Positions 53,865 to 62,719 of a stretch of DNA of 64,000 nt are shown piece by piece. The position numbers and the translations under genes are program-made. Within the stretch, counting starts at the first letter, position 1. Each line of letters begins with the position of its first letter. This DNA is from CAVWDU01 sp963753815 (GTDB taxonomy: Bacteria > Pseudomonadota > Gammaproteobacteria > Pseudomonadales > Halieaceae), in contig CAVWDU010000002.1 of NCBI GenBank assembly GCA_963753815.1, positions 1 to 64,000 of the forward strand. The letters are read 5' to 3'. The notes beneath the pieces were generated by a model, which was not told where the DNA came from, ran no database searches, and saw nothing but the letters and a program-made list of their open reading frames with translations.

Positions 53865-54914
53865 TCAGAACGCGAGCAGAATCTTGCCCGTCCGGCCGGG
53901 CTCCAGCGAGCTACTCACTGCATCGACCGCCTCCGACAGGGGGTATTGCGCCGCAATATCGCTGAAAAACAGGCCGGTAGCGCTCAGGCTGCCCAGATCC
54001 GCCATTACCGCGCCCAGCTTTTCAGGCGACTGGGCCGCGAGCCAGCCCGGCAGGTAGAACCCGCCGATCGTGGCATTGGGCATCATGAGATCCCTGGAAA
54101 ACAGTGTCATCGACGGTCCACTCAGTGTGCCGTACAGCAACATGCTGCCACCCACCGTGAGGCAGCCGAGCATCTGTGCGGCCAGTTCGCCGCCGACACA
54201 GTCGAGCACGAAGTCGACGCCGCGACCATCGGTGGCGCGCTTGACCTCTGCGCGCAGGTCCTGGTGCGAAGTATTCACTACAACGTCACCCAGTGACTCG
54301 TCGGCGGAGTGCGATCCCCGCACCACGCTGATGGTATTGAAGCCGTAATGACGGCCCAGGGCCGCTACCATCTTGCTGACGGCAGAGGCACCGGCACTCA
54401 GCAGCACCCATCGCCCGGCATCAATGTCCAGCACCTGCCGCACCATCACCAGCGCGGTCAGCGGGTTGAGTATCATCAGCGCCGCCTGCTCGTCGGGCAT
54501 GGTCTCTGGCACCGGCGACAATTGCGGCGGCGCGGCAAGCACATACTCCTGCCAGGTGCCGCTGGGTGGCCCGGCAAACAGGCCCACACGCTTGCCCAGC
54601 CACTGGTCGTCATCAATCCCATCGCCGCAGGCGTCCACGACGCCGACCCCCTCACCGCCCGGAATGCACGGCAATTCCGGATGCAGTTTCGTGCGCTCAG
54701 CATCGAAAGTTGGCTGCGCTTCCCCGTAATTCCAGATGAGCCGCTCGATAGCATCGCGATAATCGCCGCGGATGTAATTGAGGTCCGAGGGATGGACCGC
54801 GGCCTTCAGCATCCGGACCCTGACCATCCCGGGAGGCGGTTCCGGCATGGGAACGTCCACCGCTTCGACGCCACCCAGATCATCGGACACATGCTTTATT
54901 GTGACGGCTTTCAT
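53865..54914 (-). CDS. MDR-family oxidoreductase (MECR/enoyl reductase-like)
   Basis: A 349-residue medium-chain reductase. PPGMVRVRMLKAAVHPSDLN, YIRGDY and PCIPGGEGVGVVDACGDGI are typical of trans-2-enoyl-CoA reductase-like (MECR) proteins. LLSAGASAVSKMVAALGRHY is the NADP-binding segment. Zinc ligands are absent. It probably reduces an enoyl thioester or a quinone. A DUF1330 remnant follows on the same strand. The upstream 400 bases separate it from the divergent NAGGN operon. Confidence 0.85.
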   Translation of the reverse strand: MKAVTIKHVSDDLGGVEAVDVPMPEPPPGMVRVRMLKAAVHPSDLNYIRGDYRDAIERLIWNYGEAQPTFDAERTKLHPELPCIPGGEGVGVVDACGDGIDDDQWLGKRVGLFAGPPSGTWQEYVLAAPPQLSPVPETMPDEQAALMILNPLTALVMVRQVLDIDAGRWVLLSAGASAVSKMVAALGRHYGFNTISVVRGSHSADESLGDVVVNTSHQDLRAEVKRATDGRGVDFVLDCVGGELAAQMLGCLTVGGSMLLYGTLSGPSMTLFSRDLMMPNATIGGFYLPGWLAAQSPEKLGAVMADLGSLSATGLFFSDIAAQYPLSEAVDAVSSSLEPGRTGKILLAF

Positions 54915-55321
54915 CAGCTCTCCTTTTCAAGCCCGGTCAGGATCGGTCCCGACCCCACGTCGGCACCGGGAGCACGACTCAGGTCTTCGCATCCCATCCT
55001 CTGCCCACAGTCTGAGTCAAGCTCCTTGACACAGACTGTCAAGTCGCCGGCAAAAACACACGGGACGCTGACAGGTCTTGCTGTGGGGACTAACACTGCC
55101 TTAATGAGCGGTCTATGCCGGTTCCGGGATGGATTCCGGCCGCCGGCCAACAAGCGCCGTCACTGCCGCCCGGTACGCTCCACGCGGGGCTGGATTATAC
55201 TTATACCGGCGATTGCAATACCATATAGGGTCAGTTTCCAACGAATCAACGTCCTGCCGGGCGCGGTGCATACCGCGTCCGACCGGCATTCTTTTTTGCA
55301 GACAGAGGTAAAAGAACGCAC
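54915..55321. promoter_or_regulatory. Divergent region upstream of the NAGGN operon, with 7-bp palindrome
   Basis: The 407 bases carry the promoters of the MDR gene and the osmolyte operon. At 55025-55043 an inverted repeat CTTGACA-CAGAC-TGTCAAG stands out; its left arm is also a good -35 hexamer, so a repressor bound here could block a promoter. TTATACTTATACC near 55193 could hold a -10 element. No gene is seen. Confidence 0.45.
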
Positions 55322-57094
55322 GTGTGTGGTATTTGCGGAGAAATTCGCTTTGATGGAGAAATGGTAGAGCTCAGGCACCTGCAGGCAATGAACGACAGTA
55401 TGGTGCCACGCGGTCCCGACGATCACGGGATCGTGCTTCAGGGCAGCCGCGGGTTCGGCCATCGCCGGCTGAAAATCATGGACCTCTCGGCCGCCTCACA
55501 GCAACCGATGATCGACCCGGCCCTGGGCCTGGGTATTGTCTTCAACGGTGCGATATACAATTACCCCGCGCTGCGCGAAGAGCTCAAGCAACTCGGGTAT
55601 GTCTTCTATTCCAACGGCGACACCGAGGTCGTTCTCAAGGCCTACAGCGCCTGGGGCGAAGACTGTGTCAGCCGGCTTGAAGGCATGTTCGCGTTCGCTA
55701 TCTGGGAGCGGGACAGCGGCAGGACCTTCCTCGCCCGCGATCGCCTTGGCATAAAACCCCTGTACTACAGCCTTGACAGAAAGCGCCTCCGTTTCGCCTC
55801 CGGGCTCCCCGCACTGCTCGCGGGTGGTGACATCGATACCTCCATCGACCCGGTTTCGCTGAATTTCTACCTCAGCTTCCACTCTATCGTCCCACCTGAC
55901 GGTACCATAATCACCGGAATCAAGAAGCTGGCACCGGCGACGATCCTGACCGTTGAAGCCGATGGCAGAATGGCGAAGAAGCGCTACTGGGATCTCTGCT
56001 TTGACCGCGACCGGGCCGACGAGGAGCGCAGTTTCGAAGAGTGGCGGGAACGACTGCTGGAGGAGCTGCGCCAGGCGGTGCGCAAACGGCAGCTGGCGGC
56101 CGTGGACGTGGGCGTACTGCTCTCCGGGGGCGTCGACTCCAGCCTCCTGGTCGGACTGATGGCGGAAGCCGGCACAGAGGGCCTGCATACCTATTCCGTC
56201 GGTTTCGAGTCCGTCAATGAGGAAAAAGGCGACGAATTCGAGTATTCCGACATCGTCGCTGCCGAGTTCGGCACCAGCCACCACAAGATAGAAGTGTCCT
56301 CGGATGAATTACTGACCCAGCTTCCGGCGGCGATCGCGGCCATGTCGGAGCCTATGGTCAGCCATGACTGCATCGGCTTCTACCTGCTTTCACGTGAGGT
56401 TTCGCGCACCTGCCGCGCCGTACAGAGCGGCCAGGGCGCCGACGAGGTCTTCGGGGGCTACCACTGGTATCCGCCTATGGTCGACAGCGAGTCGCCCTTC
56501 GATGATTACCGTAACGCCTTCTTCGACAGGGACTACGCCGACTACTGTCGCCTGACGACGGCATCGCTACACCGCGGCGACGCGGCAGGCGATTTCGTGC
56601 GCGCCCATTTTGCACGGTCGGGGGCGGACGATCCGGTGGACAAGGCCCTGCGCATCGATACGGACACCATGCTCGTCGATGACCCGGTCAAACGGGTAGA
56701 CAACATGACCATGGCATGGGGGCTGGAGGCCCGGGTGCCATTTCTCGATCACCAGCTGGTGGAATTTGCGGCGCGGATACCAGCGCGCTACAAGCTCGAC
56801 CAGGGCGGCAAAATGATCCTCAAGGAAGCGGCGCGATCGGTGATCCCGGCGGCCGTTATCGATCGTCCCAAGGGTTACTTCCCGGTGCCCGCACTCAAGT
56901 ACCTGCAGGGTTCGCTGCTCGATTACGTCCGCGACGCACTGCTCGGAGAAACCGCCCGCAAGCGAAACCTGTACCAGCCCGATTACATCGCAACCCTGCT
57001 GGATGCGCCACAAGACCACATCACGCCACTGCGCGGCTCGAAGCTCTGGCAGGTCGGGCTGCTGGAACTGTGGCTGCAGGCCCAGGGAGTATGA
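55322..57094 (+). CDS. N-acetylglutaminylglutamine amidotransferase (asparagine synthase-like)
   Basis: A 590-residue glutamine-dependent amidotransferase. The N-terminal Cys2 glutaminase reads MCGICGEIRFDGE, with RGPDDHG and GHRRLKIMDLS. The synthetase domain has the ATP-binding LLSGGVDSSLLVGLM and the GQGADEVFGGYHWYP motif. It adds the terminal amide in the synthesis of the osmolyte N-acetylglutaminylglutamine amide. The call rests on the direct neighbourhood with the matching GNAT/ATP-grasp synthetase and M42 peptidases, the standard NAGGN gene order. The ATG at 55322 places Cys at position 2 as required. First gene of the operon, probably osmotically induced. Confidence 0.92.
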   Translation: MCGICGEIRFDGEMVELRHLQAMNDSMVPRGPDDHGIVLQGSRGFGHRRLKIMDLSAASQQPMIDPALGLGIVFNGAIYNYPALREELKQLGYVFYSNGDTEVVLKAYSAWGEDCVSRLEGMFAFAIWERDSGRTFLARDRLGIKPLYYSLDRKRLRFASGLPALLAGGDIDTSIDPVSLNFYLSFHSIVPPDGTIITGIKKLAPATILTVEADGRMAKKRYWDLCFDRDRADEERSFEEWRERLLEELRQAVRKRQLAAVDVGVLLSGGVDSSLLVGLMAEAGTEGLHTYSVGFESVNEEKGDEFEYSDIVAAEFGTSHHKIEVSSDELLTQLPAAIAAMSEPMVSHDCIGFYLLSREVSRTCRAVQSGQGADEVFGGYHWYPPMVDSESPFDDYRNAFFDRDYADYCRLTTASLHRGDAAGDFVRAHFARSGADDPVDKALRIDTDTMLVDDPVKRVDNMTMAWGLEARVPFLDHQLVEFAARIPARYKLDQGGKMILKEAARSVIPAAVIDRPKGYFPVPALKYLQGSLLDYVRDALLGETARKRNLYQPDYIATLLDAPQDHITPLRGSKLWQVGLLELWLQAQGV

Positions 57095-57123
57095 GGAGCG
57101 GCAGCGCCTCCCGGAGAGACGAT

Positions 57124-58878
57124 ATGCGCTTTGAAGATCAACCGCCTTCCTACCAGCACCTGCAGGCCATCCGCAAGCGCGAGGGCGCTGATCGGGCGCT
57201 TGCCAGGAACGTCAGCATCGACTGTGGCTGGGGCCGTGTACTGATGGGGCACACGTTCGAAAAACCCGCGGAGATCGCGAAACAACTACTGCAGGAGTCA
57301 CCCGGCAAGCGGGACATCGCCATGTACGTCGCCGACCCCCATGTGGTGCTGGCAACGACACCGCAGACACTGTTTCTCGACCCGTCGGATTCCTACCGGC
57401 TTGATCTCGAAAAGCCCATGCTCGACAACTTCGACTCCGGCGGCGTCGGCGTGCAGCGCGTCGCCACCCCGCAACAGGCTCGCCGCGTCAACGAGCTCTA
57501 CCTCAAGCGCGAAATGGTGCCCACCGACCCGGAGTATATCTGGTCGCAGAGAGAGTCCGACAAACTCGTCTGGCTGATCGCGACCGATGACGCCACCGGC
57601 GAAGTCATCGGCACGGTCATGGGTATCGATCACGTGGCCCTGTTCGACGACCCTTCCCGGGGCTCCAGCCTCTGGTGTCTTGCAGTCGACCCGCAGGCAA
57701 CACAACCCGGCATCGGCGAGCTGTTACTGCGCAGCCTGGCAGACTACTTTCTGGCGAAGCACTGCCACTACATGGACCTCAGCGTCCTGCACGACAACGA
57801 ACAGGCGAAGAGCCTGTACGGCAAGCTCGGGTTCCGGCAGATACACACCTTCGCCATCAAGAACAAGAACGCCTATAACGAAACCCTGTTCATCGGGCCC
57901 GAGCTGGAGGAATGCCTCAATCCCTACGCCCGCATCATCGTCGATGAGGCCCGTTCACGCGGTATCGCGGTTGAAATTCTCGATGCCGAGGAAGGGTACT
58001 TCCGGCTCAGCAGGGGCAGCAATCAATATGACTGCAGGGAGTCGCTGTCTGACCTGACATCGGCGGTTGCGATGAGTCGGTGCCAGGACAAACTGGTCAC
58101 GCATCGCTGGCTGCAGCGCGCCGGTTTGCGAACACCGTCCTATAAACTGGCCGGCGCCATGGATAGCAATGTCGCGTTTCTCGAAGACCATCGGTGCATC
58201 GTGGTAAAGCCTGCTGTTGGCGAACAGGGTCTCGGGATCACGGTCGGAATCGACACCGCGGATGCCATGGAACAGGCGATCAAAGAGGCCTTGCGCCACC
58301 ATGATCGCGTACTGCTCGAATCTTTTCACGAAGGCATGGATCTGCGCGTGGTCGTCATCGGCTTCAAAGTCGTGGCCGCGGCGGTGCGCAGACCGCCCGC
58401 GGTGAGGGGTGACGGCAAACACACCCTCAAGGAGCTGATCCGCAAACTCAGCCGGCGTCGAAACGCGTCCACCCAGGGCGAAAGCTCAATCCCGCTGGAC
58501 AACGACACACTGGCGTGCCTCGAAAGCCAGGGACTCTCACTGGACAGCGTGATCGAACCGGGCCAAGCCGTGCAGGTGCGCAAGACTGCAAACCTGCACA
58601 CCGGTGGCACCCTGCACGACGTTACCGCCAGCCTGCACCCCGCGTTGGCCGAGGCGGCGGAGCACGCCGCCAGGCACCTCAACATACCGGTCGTCGGTCT
58701 CGACTTCATGGTCGAGGATCCCGAAAAACCTGACTATGTGATCATCGAGGCCAACGAGCGTGTCGGCCTTGCCAACCATGAGCCCCAGCCTACCGCGCAA
58801 CGCTTTGTCGACCTCATGTTCCCGCTCTCCCTGAGCATTCACGAAAAATCCGAATCGGAGGGTTTTGACGATGAGTGA
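57124..58878 (+). CDS. ngg: N-acetylglutaminylglutamine synthetase (GNAT plus ATP-grasp)
   Basis: A 584-residue fusion. Residues about 100-250 are a GNAT acetyltransferase (SLWCLAVDPQATQPGIGELL and LYGKLGFRQIHTFAI). Residues about 300-575 are an ATP-grasp ligase (CIVVKPAVGEQGLGITVGID, LLESFHEGMDLRVVVIGFKV and DYVIIEANERVGLANHEPQP). It acetylates glutamine and ligates a second one to give N-acetylglutaminylglutamine, which the preceding gene amidates. The ATG at 57124 has GGAG upstream and starts MRFEDQPPSYQHLQAIRKRE; the longer frame from 56716 overlaps the preceding gene. Its end overlaps the first peptidase gene by 8 bases. Confidence 0.92.
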   Translation: MRFEDQPPSYQHLQAIRKREGADRALARNVSIDCGWGRVLMGHTFEKPAEIAKQLLQESPGKRDIAMYVADPHVVLATTPQTLFLDPSDSYRLDLEKPMLDNFDSGGVGVQRVATPQQARRVNELYLKREMVPTDPEYIWSQRESDKLVWLIATDDATGEVIGTVMGIDHVALFDDPSRGSSLWCLAVDPQATQPGIGELLLRSLADYFLAKHCHYMDLSVLHDNEQAKSLYGKLGFRQIHTFAIKNKNAYNETLFIGPELEECLNPYARIIVDEARSRGIAVEILDAEEGYFRLSRGSNQYDCRESLSDLTSAVAMSRCQDKLVTHRWLQRAGLRTPSYKLAGAMDSNVAFLEDHRCIVVKPAVGEQGLGITVGIDTADAMEQAIKEALRHHDRVLLESFHEGMDLRVVVIGFKVVAAAVRRPPAVRGDGKHTLKELIRKLSRRRNASTQGESSIPLDNDTLACLESQGLSLDSVIEPGQAVQVRKTANLHTGGTLHDVTASLHPALAEAAEHAARHLNIPVVGLDFMVEDPEKPDYVIIEANERVGLANHEPQPTAQRFVDLMFPLSLSIHEKSESEGFDDE

Positions 58879-60040
58879 TCGAGAGCACTTGCAAACCACC
58901 CTGCTGGAGTTGTTGGCGATACCCAGCCCCAGCGGATTTACTGACGAGGTCATCCGCTACATCTGCAGCCAGCTGGAATCGATGGAGGTCGACTACGACG
59001 TTACCCGGCGCGGTACCGTGCGTGCGCGCATCCCCGGCAGGGCGGCGGGAGACGGTGAACCGGCCCGCGCCGTGGTCAATCACGTCGATAACATCGGCGC
59101 CATGGTGCGCGGCTTCAAACCCGACGGGCGCCTGCAGGTGGCACCGATCGGCTACTGGAACAGCCGCTTCGCCGAAGGCACGAGGGTCACGCTATTTGCC
59201 GAGCACGCGGTCTACCAGGGGACCTTATTGCCCACCGTCGCCTGGGGCGTATCGCGGGACGCCGGTGTGGCCGACACACCGATCGACTGGGACCATATCG
59301 AACTCCGCCTGGACGAGCCGGTGCTGGACGAAGACGGCGTGCGCTCCCTGGGGATCGAGATCGGCGACTTCATCGCCTGCGACAGTCGGCCGGAGGTGCT
59401 GGACAACGGGTTTATCGTCGGTCGCAACATCGATAACAAGGCGGGAGTGGCCGCCGTCCTCACTGCCATCCGCCGGGTCAGCGAGCAGCAGCTCGAGCTT
59501 CCCAGCGATATCTATTTCCTGTTCACAGTCACCGAGACCGTGGGTTCCGGCGCGGGCAGCGCGATCCTGCCCGAGGTCAGCGAGTTGGTCACCGTCGATT
59601 TTGCCTCGGTACCGGCCATTGAGGCATTTTCCTTCGAAACCGTGACCATAGCGGCGGGCGATGCGGCCGGCCCCTATGACTACCATCTGACCGCGCACCT
59701 GCAGGCTCTCGCCGACGAGATCGCCGTGCCCTACCAGCGCCGGATTCTGCCGGCGTCCCATAATGATGCCGCCGCCGCACTTGCCGCCGGCCACGATGTC
59801 AGGACGGCGGTGATCGCCTACGCCGGGGATGCCACCCACAGCGTGGAGCGCACCTATTTCAAGTCCCTGGAAAATATGGTCGAGCTACTGACTGCCTTTG
59901 TTTGCAGCGCGCCGACCTTCGCCCACGATACCTCGACCAAGGAGATTTCAGACTTCTCCCACCAGATCGACGCCGAGGTAATGCCCGCTAAACGCGGCCA
60001 CGAAGTCGACTCCCGCTCAGTGATCCGACGGAATCGTTGA
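58871..60040 (+). CDS. NAGGN-system M42-family peptidase, first copy
   Basis: A 389-residue protein of the M42 glutamyl aminopeptidase fold found in NAGGN operons. LLELLAIPSPSGFTDEVIRY, ARAVVNHVDNIGAMVRG (first metal His), FIVGRNIDNKAGVAAVLTAI (bridging Asp) and DATHSVERTYFKS (last His region) are clear. The motif that is EEVG in typical M42 enzymes reads TVTETVGSGAG here, so the second Glu, a metal ligand, is Thr. A C-terminal extension of about 35 residues follows the fold. ATG 58871 overlaps the synthetase gene. It may turn over the osmolyte when salt falls, or it may be regulatory if the metal site is altered. Confidence 0.87.
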   Translation: MSDREHLQTTLLELLAIPSPSGFTDEVIRYICSQLESMEVDYDVTRRGTVRARIPGRAAGDGEPARAVVNHVDNIGAMVRGFKPDGRLQVAPIGYWNSRFAEGTRVTLFAEHAVYQGTLLPTVAWGVSRDAGVADTPIDWDHIELRLDEPVLDEDGVRSLGIEIGDFIACDSRPEVLDNGFIVGRNIDNKAGVAAVLTAIRRVSEQQLELPSDIYFLFTVTETVGSGAGSAILPEVSELVTVDFASVPAIEAFSFETVTIAAGDAAGPYDYHLTAHLQALADEIAVPYQRRILPASHNDAAAALAAGHDVRTAVIAYAGDATHSVERTYFKSLENMVELLTAFVCSAPTFAHDTSTKEISDFSHQIDAEVMPAKRGHEVDSRSVIRRNR

Positions 60041-61116
60041 ACGTGACACTCGCTACGCCGGACATCGACACGGCCTACCTGCGCACCTGCCTGGAAGACA
60101 TGCTGGCGATACCGAGCCCTACCGGATTTACCGACGAAATCGTGCGCTATATCTGTAACACGCTCGATAAGCTCGGCCTCGAATACACGCTGGGGCGGCG
60201 GGGTACCATCATGGTGAGACTACCAGGTGTCGACAATGCACGGGCGCGCGCCATCGCGAACCACATCGACACCATCGGCGCCACCGTCGCCGACGTAAAA
60301 CCGAACGGGCGCCTCAGTCTGCAGCCGGTGGGCAGCTGGTCGAGCCGCTTTGCAGAGGGCGGGCGAGTGACGATCTTCTCCGCCAGCGGCGCCTACCGCG
60401 GACAGGTTCTCCCCCTGCTGGCCTCCGGCCATGCCTTCAACGAGCGCATCGACCAATTACCCGTGGGCTGGTCGCAGACCGAGGTGCGGATCAATCAACC
60501 GGTTGCCAGTGAGGCTGAAACCCGGGCGCTCGGTATCCAGTCAGGGGATTTCGTGGCCTTCGATACCGACCTCGAGTGGGACGACTCCGGCTACATAACG
60601 GCACGCCACCTCGACAACAAGGCCGGAGCCGCGGCCAACCTGACCATGCTGAAGGCGCTTCTCGACCACCAGGTGCAGCCTGCGGTGGAACTGCAGGTAC
60701 TGTTCACCCTGACCGAAGAGGTGGGCACCGGCGCCGGCGCCTCGCTGGACGCGCGGGTGGTAGAATTCGTCGGTATCGACATCGGCCCGGTGGCGCCCGG
60801 CCAGAACGCCCGGGAGACCGGCGTTACCCTTTGCGCGCAGGACACCAGCGGACCTTTCGACCGACAATTGACGCGCCATCTCCGGCAGCTGTGCCGGGAC
60901 AATGATGTCGGCTGCCAGACCGATGTCTTCCGTTACTATTACTCCGATGCCAACTCCGCGATCATCGCCGGTCATGACGTGCGCCATGCACTGATCACCT
61001 TCGGCACCGACGCAACCCATGGCTATGAGCGCACCCATAGCGACAGCCTCAGCAGTGTCGCACGGCTGCTGACACTCTACGCCCAGACACCGCTACTCCC
61101 GGACCCGGGGGTATAG
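60037..61116 (+). CDS. NAGGN-system M42-family peptidase, second copy
   Basis: A 359-residue paralogue of the preceding gene, with the same block order: MLAIPSPTGFTDEIVRYICN, ARAIANHIDTIGATVAD, YITARHLDNKAGAAANLTML and LFTLTEEVGTGAGAS with the canonical Glu pair. The C-terminal ends DATHGYERTHSDSLSSVARL. All metal ligands expected of the M42 family appear intact. The start is TTG at 60037, overlapping the previous stop as TTGA; GTG at 60043 is an alternative. Identity with copy one is moderate by eye, so this is an old duplication. A terminator follows within 10 bases of the stop, closing the operon. Confidence 0.88.
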   Translation: MNVTLATPDIDTAYLRTCLEDMLAIPSPTGFTDEIVRYICNTLDKLGLEYTLGRRGTIMVRLPGVDNARARAIANHIDTIGATVADVKPNGRLSLQPVGSWSSRFAEGGRVTIFSASGAYRGQVLPLLASGHAFNERIDQLPVGWSQTEVRINQPVASEAETRALGIQSGDFVAFDTDLEWDDSGYITARHLDNKAGAAANLTMLKALLDHQVQPAVELQVLFTLTEEVGTGAGASLDARVVEFVGIDIGPVAPGQNARETGVTLCAQDTSGPFDRQLTRHLRQLCRDNDVGCQTDVFRYYYSDANSAIIAGHDVRHALITFGTDATHGYERTHSDSLSSVARLLTLYAQTPLLPDPGV

Positions 61117-61122
61117 GTTCCT

Positions 61123-61150
61123 CCCGGCGCCGCAGAGCGCCGGGGCTTTT
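61123..61150 (+). terminator. Terminator of the NAGGN operon
   Basis: CCCGGCGC-CGCAGA-GCGCCGGG eight-pair stem followed by GCTTTTG, directly after the second peptidase gene. It also lies at the end of the convergent beta-helix gene. Confidence 0.8.
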
Positions 61151-61170
61151 GTGTCAGGCGGGCTGGATGA

Positions 61171-62412
61171 TCAGCAGCCGTCGGTGGGCAATACACCGTC
61201 CGGGAGTGACGAGTAAACGGTAAAATTGATGGACCGGGTGTTCTTGAAGCAATTGCCGGTGCCCGGGGGCTCAAGCCCGGCGAAGTCTTCGTTCAGGTCC
61301 CCTCCGTGGAAATAGACCAGATCACCGGCGAGGAAGTCCAGCCCGCCGCCAGGAGGATTTTCGCCGTTGCCCTCAGCCGTATTCTTGTAGATTAGGTTGT
61401 TGTTTGACTCCGGCGGACCCCGGAGGTCATCCAGGTTCTCGGGGGTGCATTCCCGGTCCGAGCCGATCAGTGACGAACACCAACCGAGCAACGCGATGCC
61501 GACGAAGTCGTGATCCTCGACATAATTCTTGCCTATCTCGTGTCCGCTCACACCCAGCAAAAGCACGCCGGCACCCGGGGGAAGATCCGCCTGAAAGGTG
61601 TTGGGTGGCGCCATGTTGGGGCGGTTGTTGTCGTAGATGGTGTTGTCCTTTAGGACCCAGTTCTCCATTTCAGACAGCGGAGGGTTGCCCGCACCGTTGG
61701 GGTGGAACAGGCCGACACCGACCGTATTGTCGTAAATCTCGTTGCGCTTGACCTCGACATTGTTCGAGACCGTAATCTCGAACCCGATGACGCTGCCGTA
61801 GAGTTCGTTACCGAGAACCCGAACATTCTCCGAACCGGCAATCCACATCGACGTATCGAGCGAGCCATAGGAGACATTGTTACGCAGCAGGCCATTCGCT
61901 GAGAGGGTCGGGTAAAGGCCGTTGTTAAGGTTGTTAACTGACGTGTTGTTGACGAACTTGAAACCGTCTACCCACCGGGTCTGGATGCCATTGACCGGAA
62001 ATTCCTCAACGCTGAAGCCACGAATGTAGAACCCCTGCAGGTCAGGTTCGGGACAGGGATCGGTGAAATCGGATCGGTCGTACTCGCATCCCGCGGGGGC
62101 CGCATACACGCCGGTCTCTTGGGCGCCATTGGCGATCAGGCGCACCTTACCGGCATCGCCCCGACCACCGCCTTGCACCTTGCCGACCAGGCGCAGATCA
62201 TCCGTGGAAATGCGCAGCCCATAGCGGCTGTCGGGGTCTTCGTAGTACTCGCCCGGTTCCACCAGGATGGTGTCGCCCGGGGCCGCGATATCGATGGCGG
62301 CCTGGATAGAGTCACCGGGAAAGACCCGATGAATCTCAGCCTGCGACGCGCTGGCGCCTACTACCAGGCCAAGGGCGATTAAAGCGCTGGCATTGCGGGT
62401 GGTGTTCATCAT
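61171..62412 (-). CDS. Exported right-handed parallel beta-helix protein
   Basis: A 413-residue secreted protein. A signal peptide (NASALIALGLVVGASASQAE) precedes IHRVFPGDSIQAAIDIAAPG and DTILVEPGEYYEDPDSRYGL, the classic opening of pectate-lyase-like beta-helices. Repeats of the NosD/PbH1 kind follow: NVRVLGNELYGSVIGFEITV, SNNVEVKRNEIYDNTVGVGL and NWVLKDNTIYDNNRPNMAPP. The catalytic residues of polysaccharide lyases cannot be assigned, so binding or an unknown lyase or epimerase activity are both possible. The Cys near the C-terminus (GNCFKNTRS, DGC) may form a disulfide. It stands alone. Confidence 0.85.
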   Translation of the reverse strand: MMNTTRNASALIALGLVVGASASQAEIHRVFPGDSIQAAIDIAAPGDTILVEPGEYYEDPDSRYGLRISTDDLRLVGKVQGGGRGDAGKVRLIANGAQETGVYAAPAGCEYDRSDFTDPCPEPDLQGFYIRGFSVEEFPVNGIQTRWVDGFKFVNNTSVNNLNNGLYPTLSANGLLRNNVSYGSLDTSMWIAGSENVRVLGNELYGSVIGFEITVSNNVEVKRNEIYDNTVGVGLFHPNGAGNPPLSEMENWVLKDNTIYDNNRPNMAPPNTFQADLPPGAGVLLLGVSGHEIGKNYVEDHDFVGIALLGWCSSLIGSDRECTPENLDDLRGPPESNNNLIYKNTAEGNGENPPGGGLDFLAGDLVYFHGGDLNEDFAGLEPPGTGNCFKNTRSINFTVYSSLPDGVLPTDGC

Positions 62413-62719
62413 CGGCGGTATTCCCTATCGTTCTTTTTGAATTATCTTGAATTATCGCTGAGGCGGACGCGCCGTGCGGAGGCGCAATTCGCCTTTCGGG
62501 CACGCCGGCCCGATGATCCTTTTTATAGAGGTAATCCCCCGACCTGTCAATGACTTGCCCGTGGGCGGCACTCTGCCAGGCCGGCCTCAATGGCCCCGCC
62601 GGCAGCCCGATTGACTTGCCCCGGACGTTATTAATCATCATCCGCCGCGTAACTGCGAGCGCGCGCCGGCCTACCGCACCGCCGTGCGCGGCAGGCAACC
62701 CTACAGGTAGTGTCAACCG
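62413..62719. other. Intergenic region without recognisable feature
   Basis: About 307 GC-rich bases between divergent genes. No repeat, RNA or clear promoter is seen. Open frames here have no family resemblance. Confidence 0.35.
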
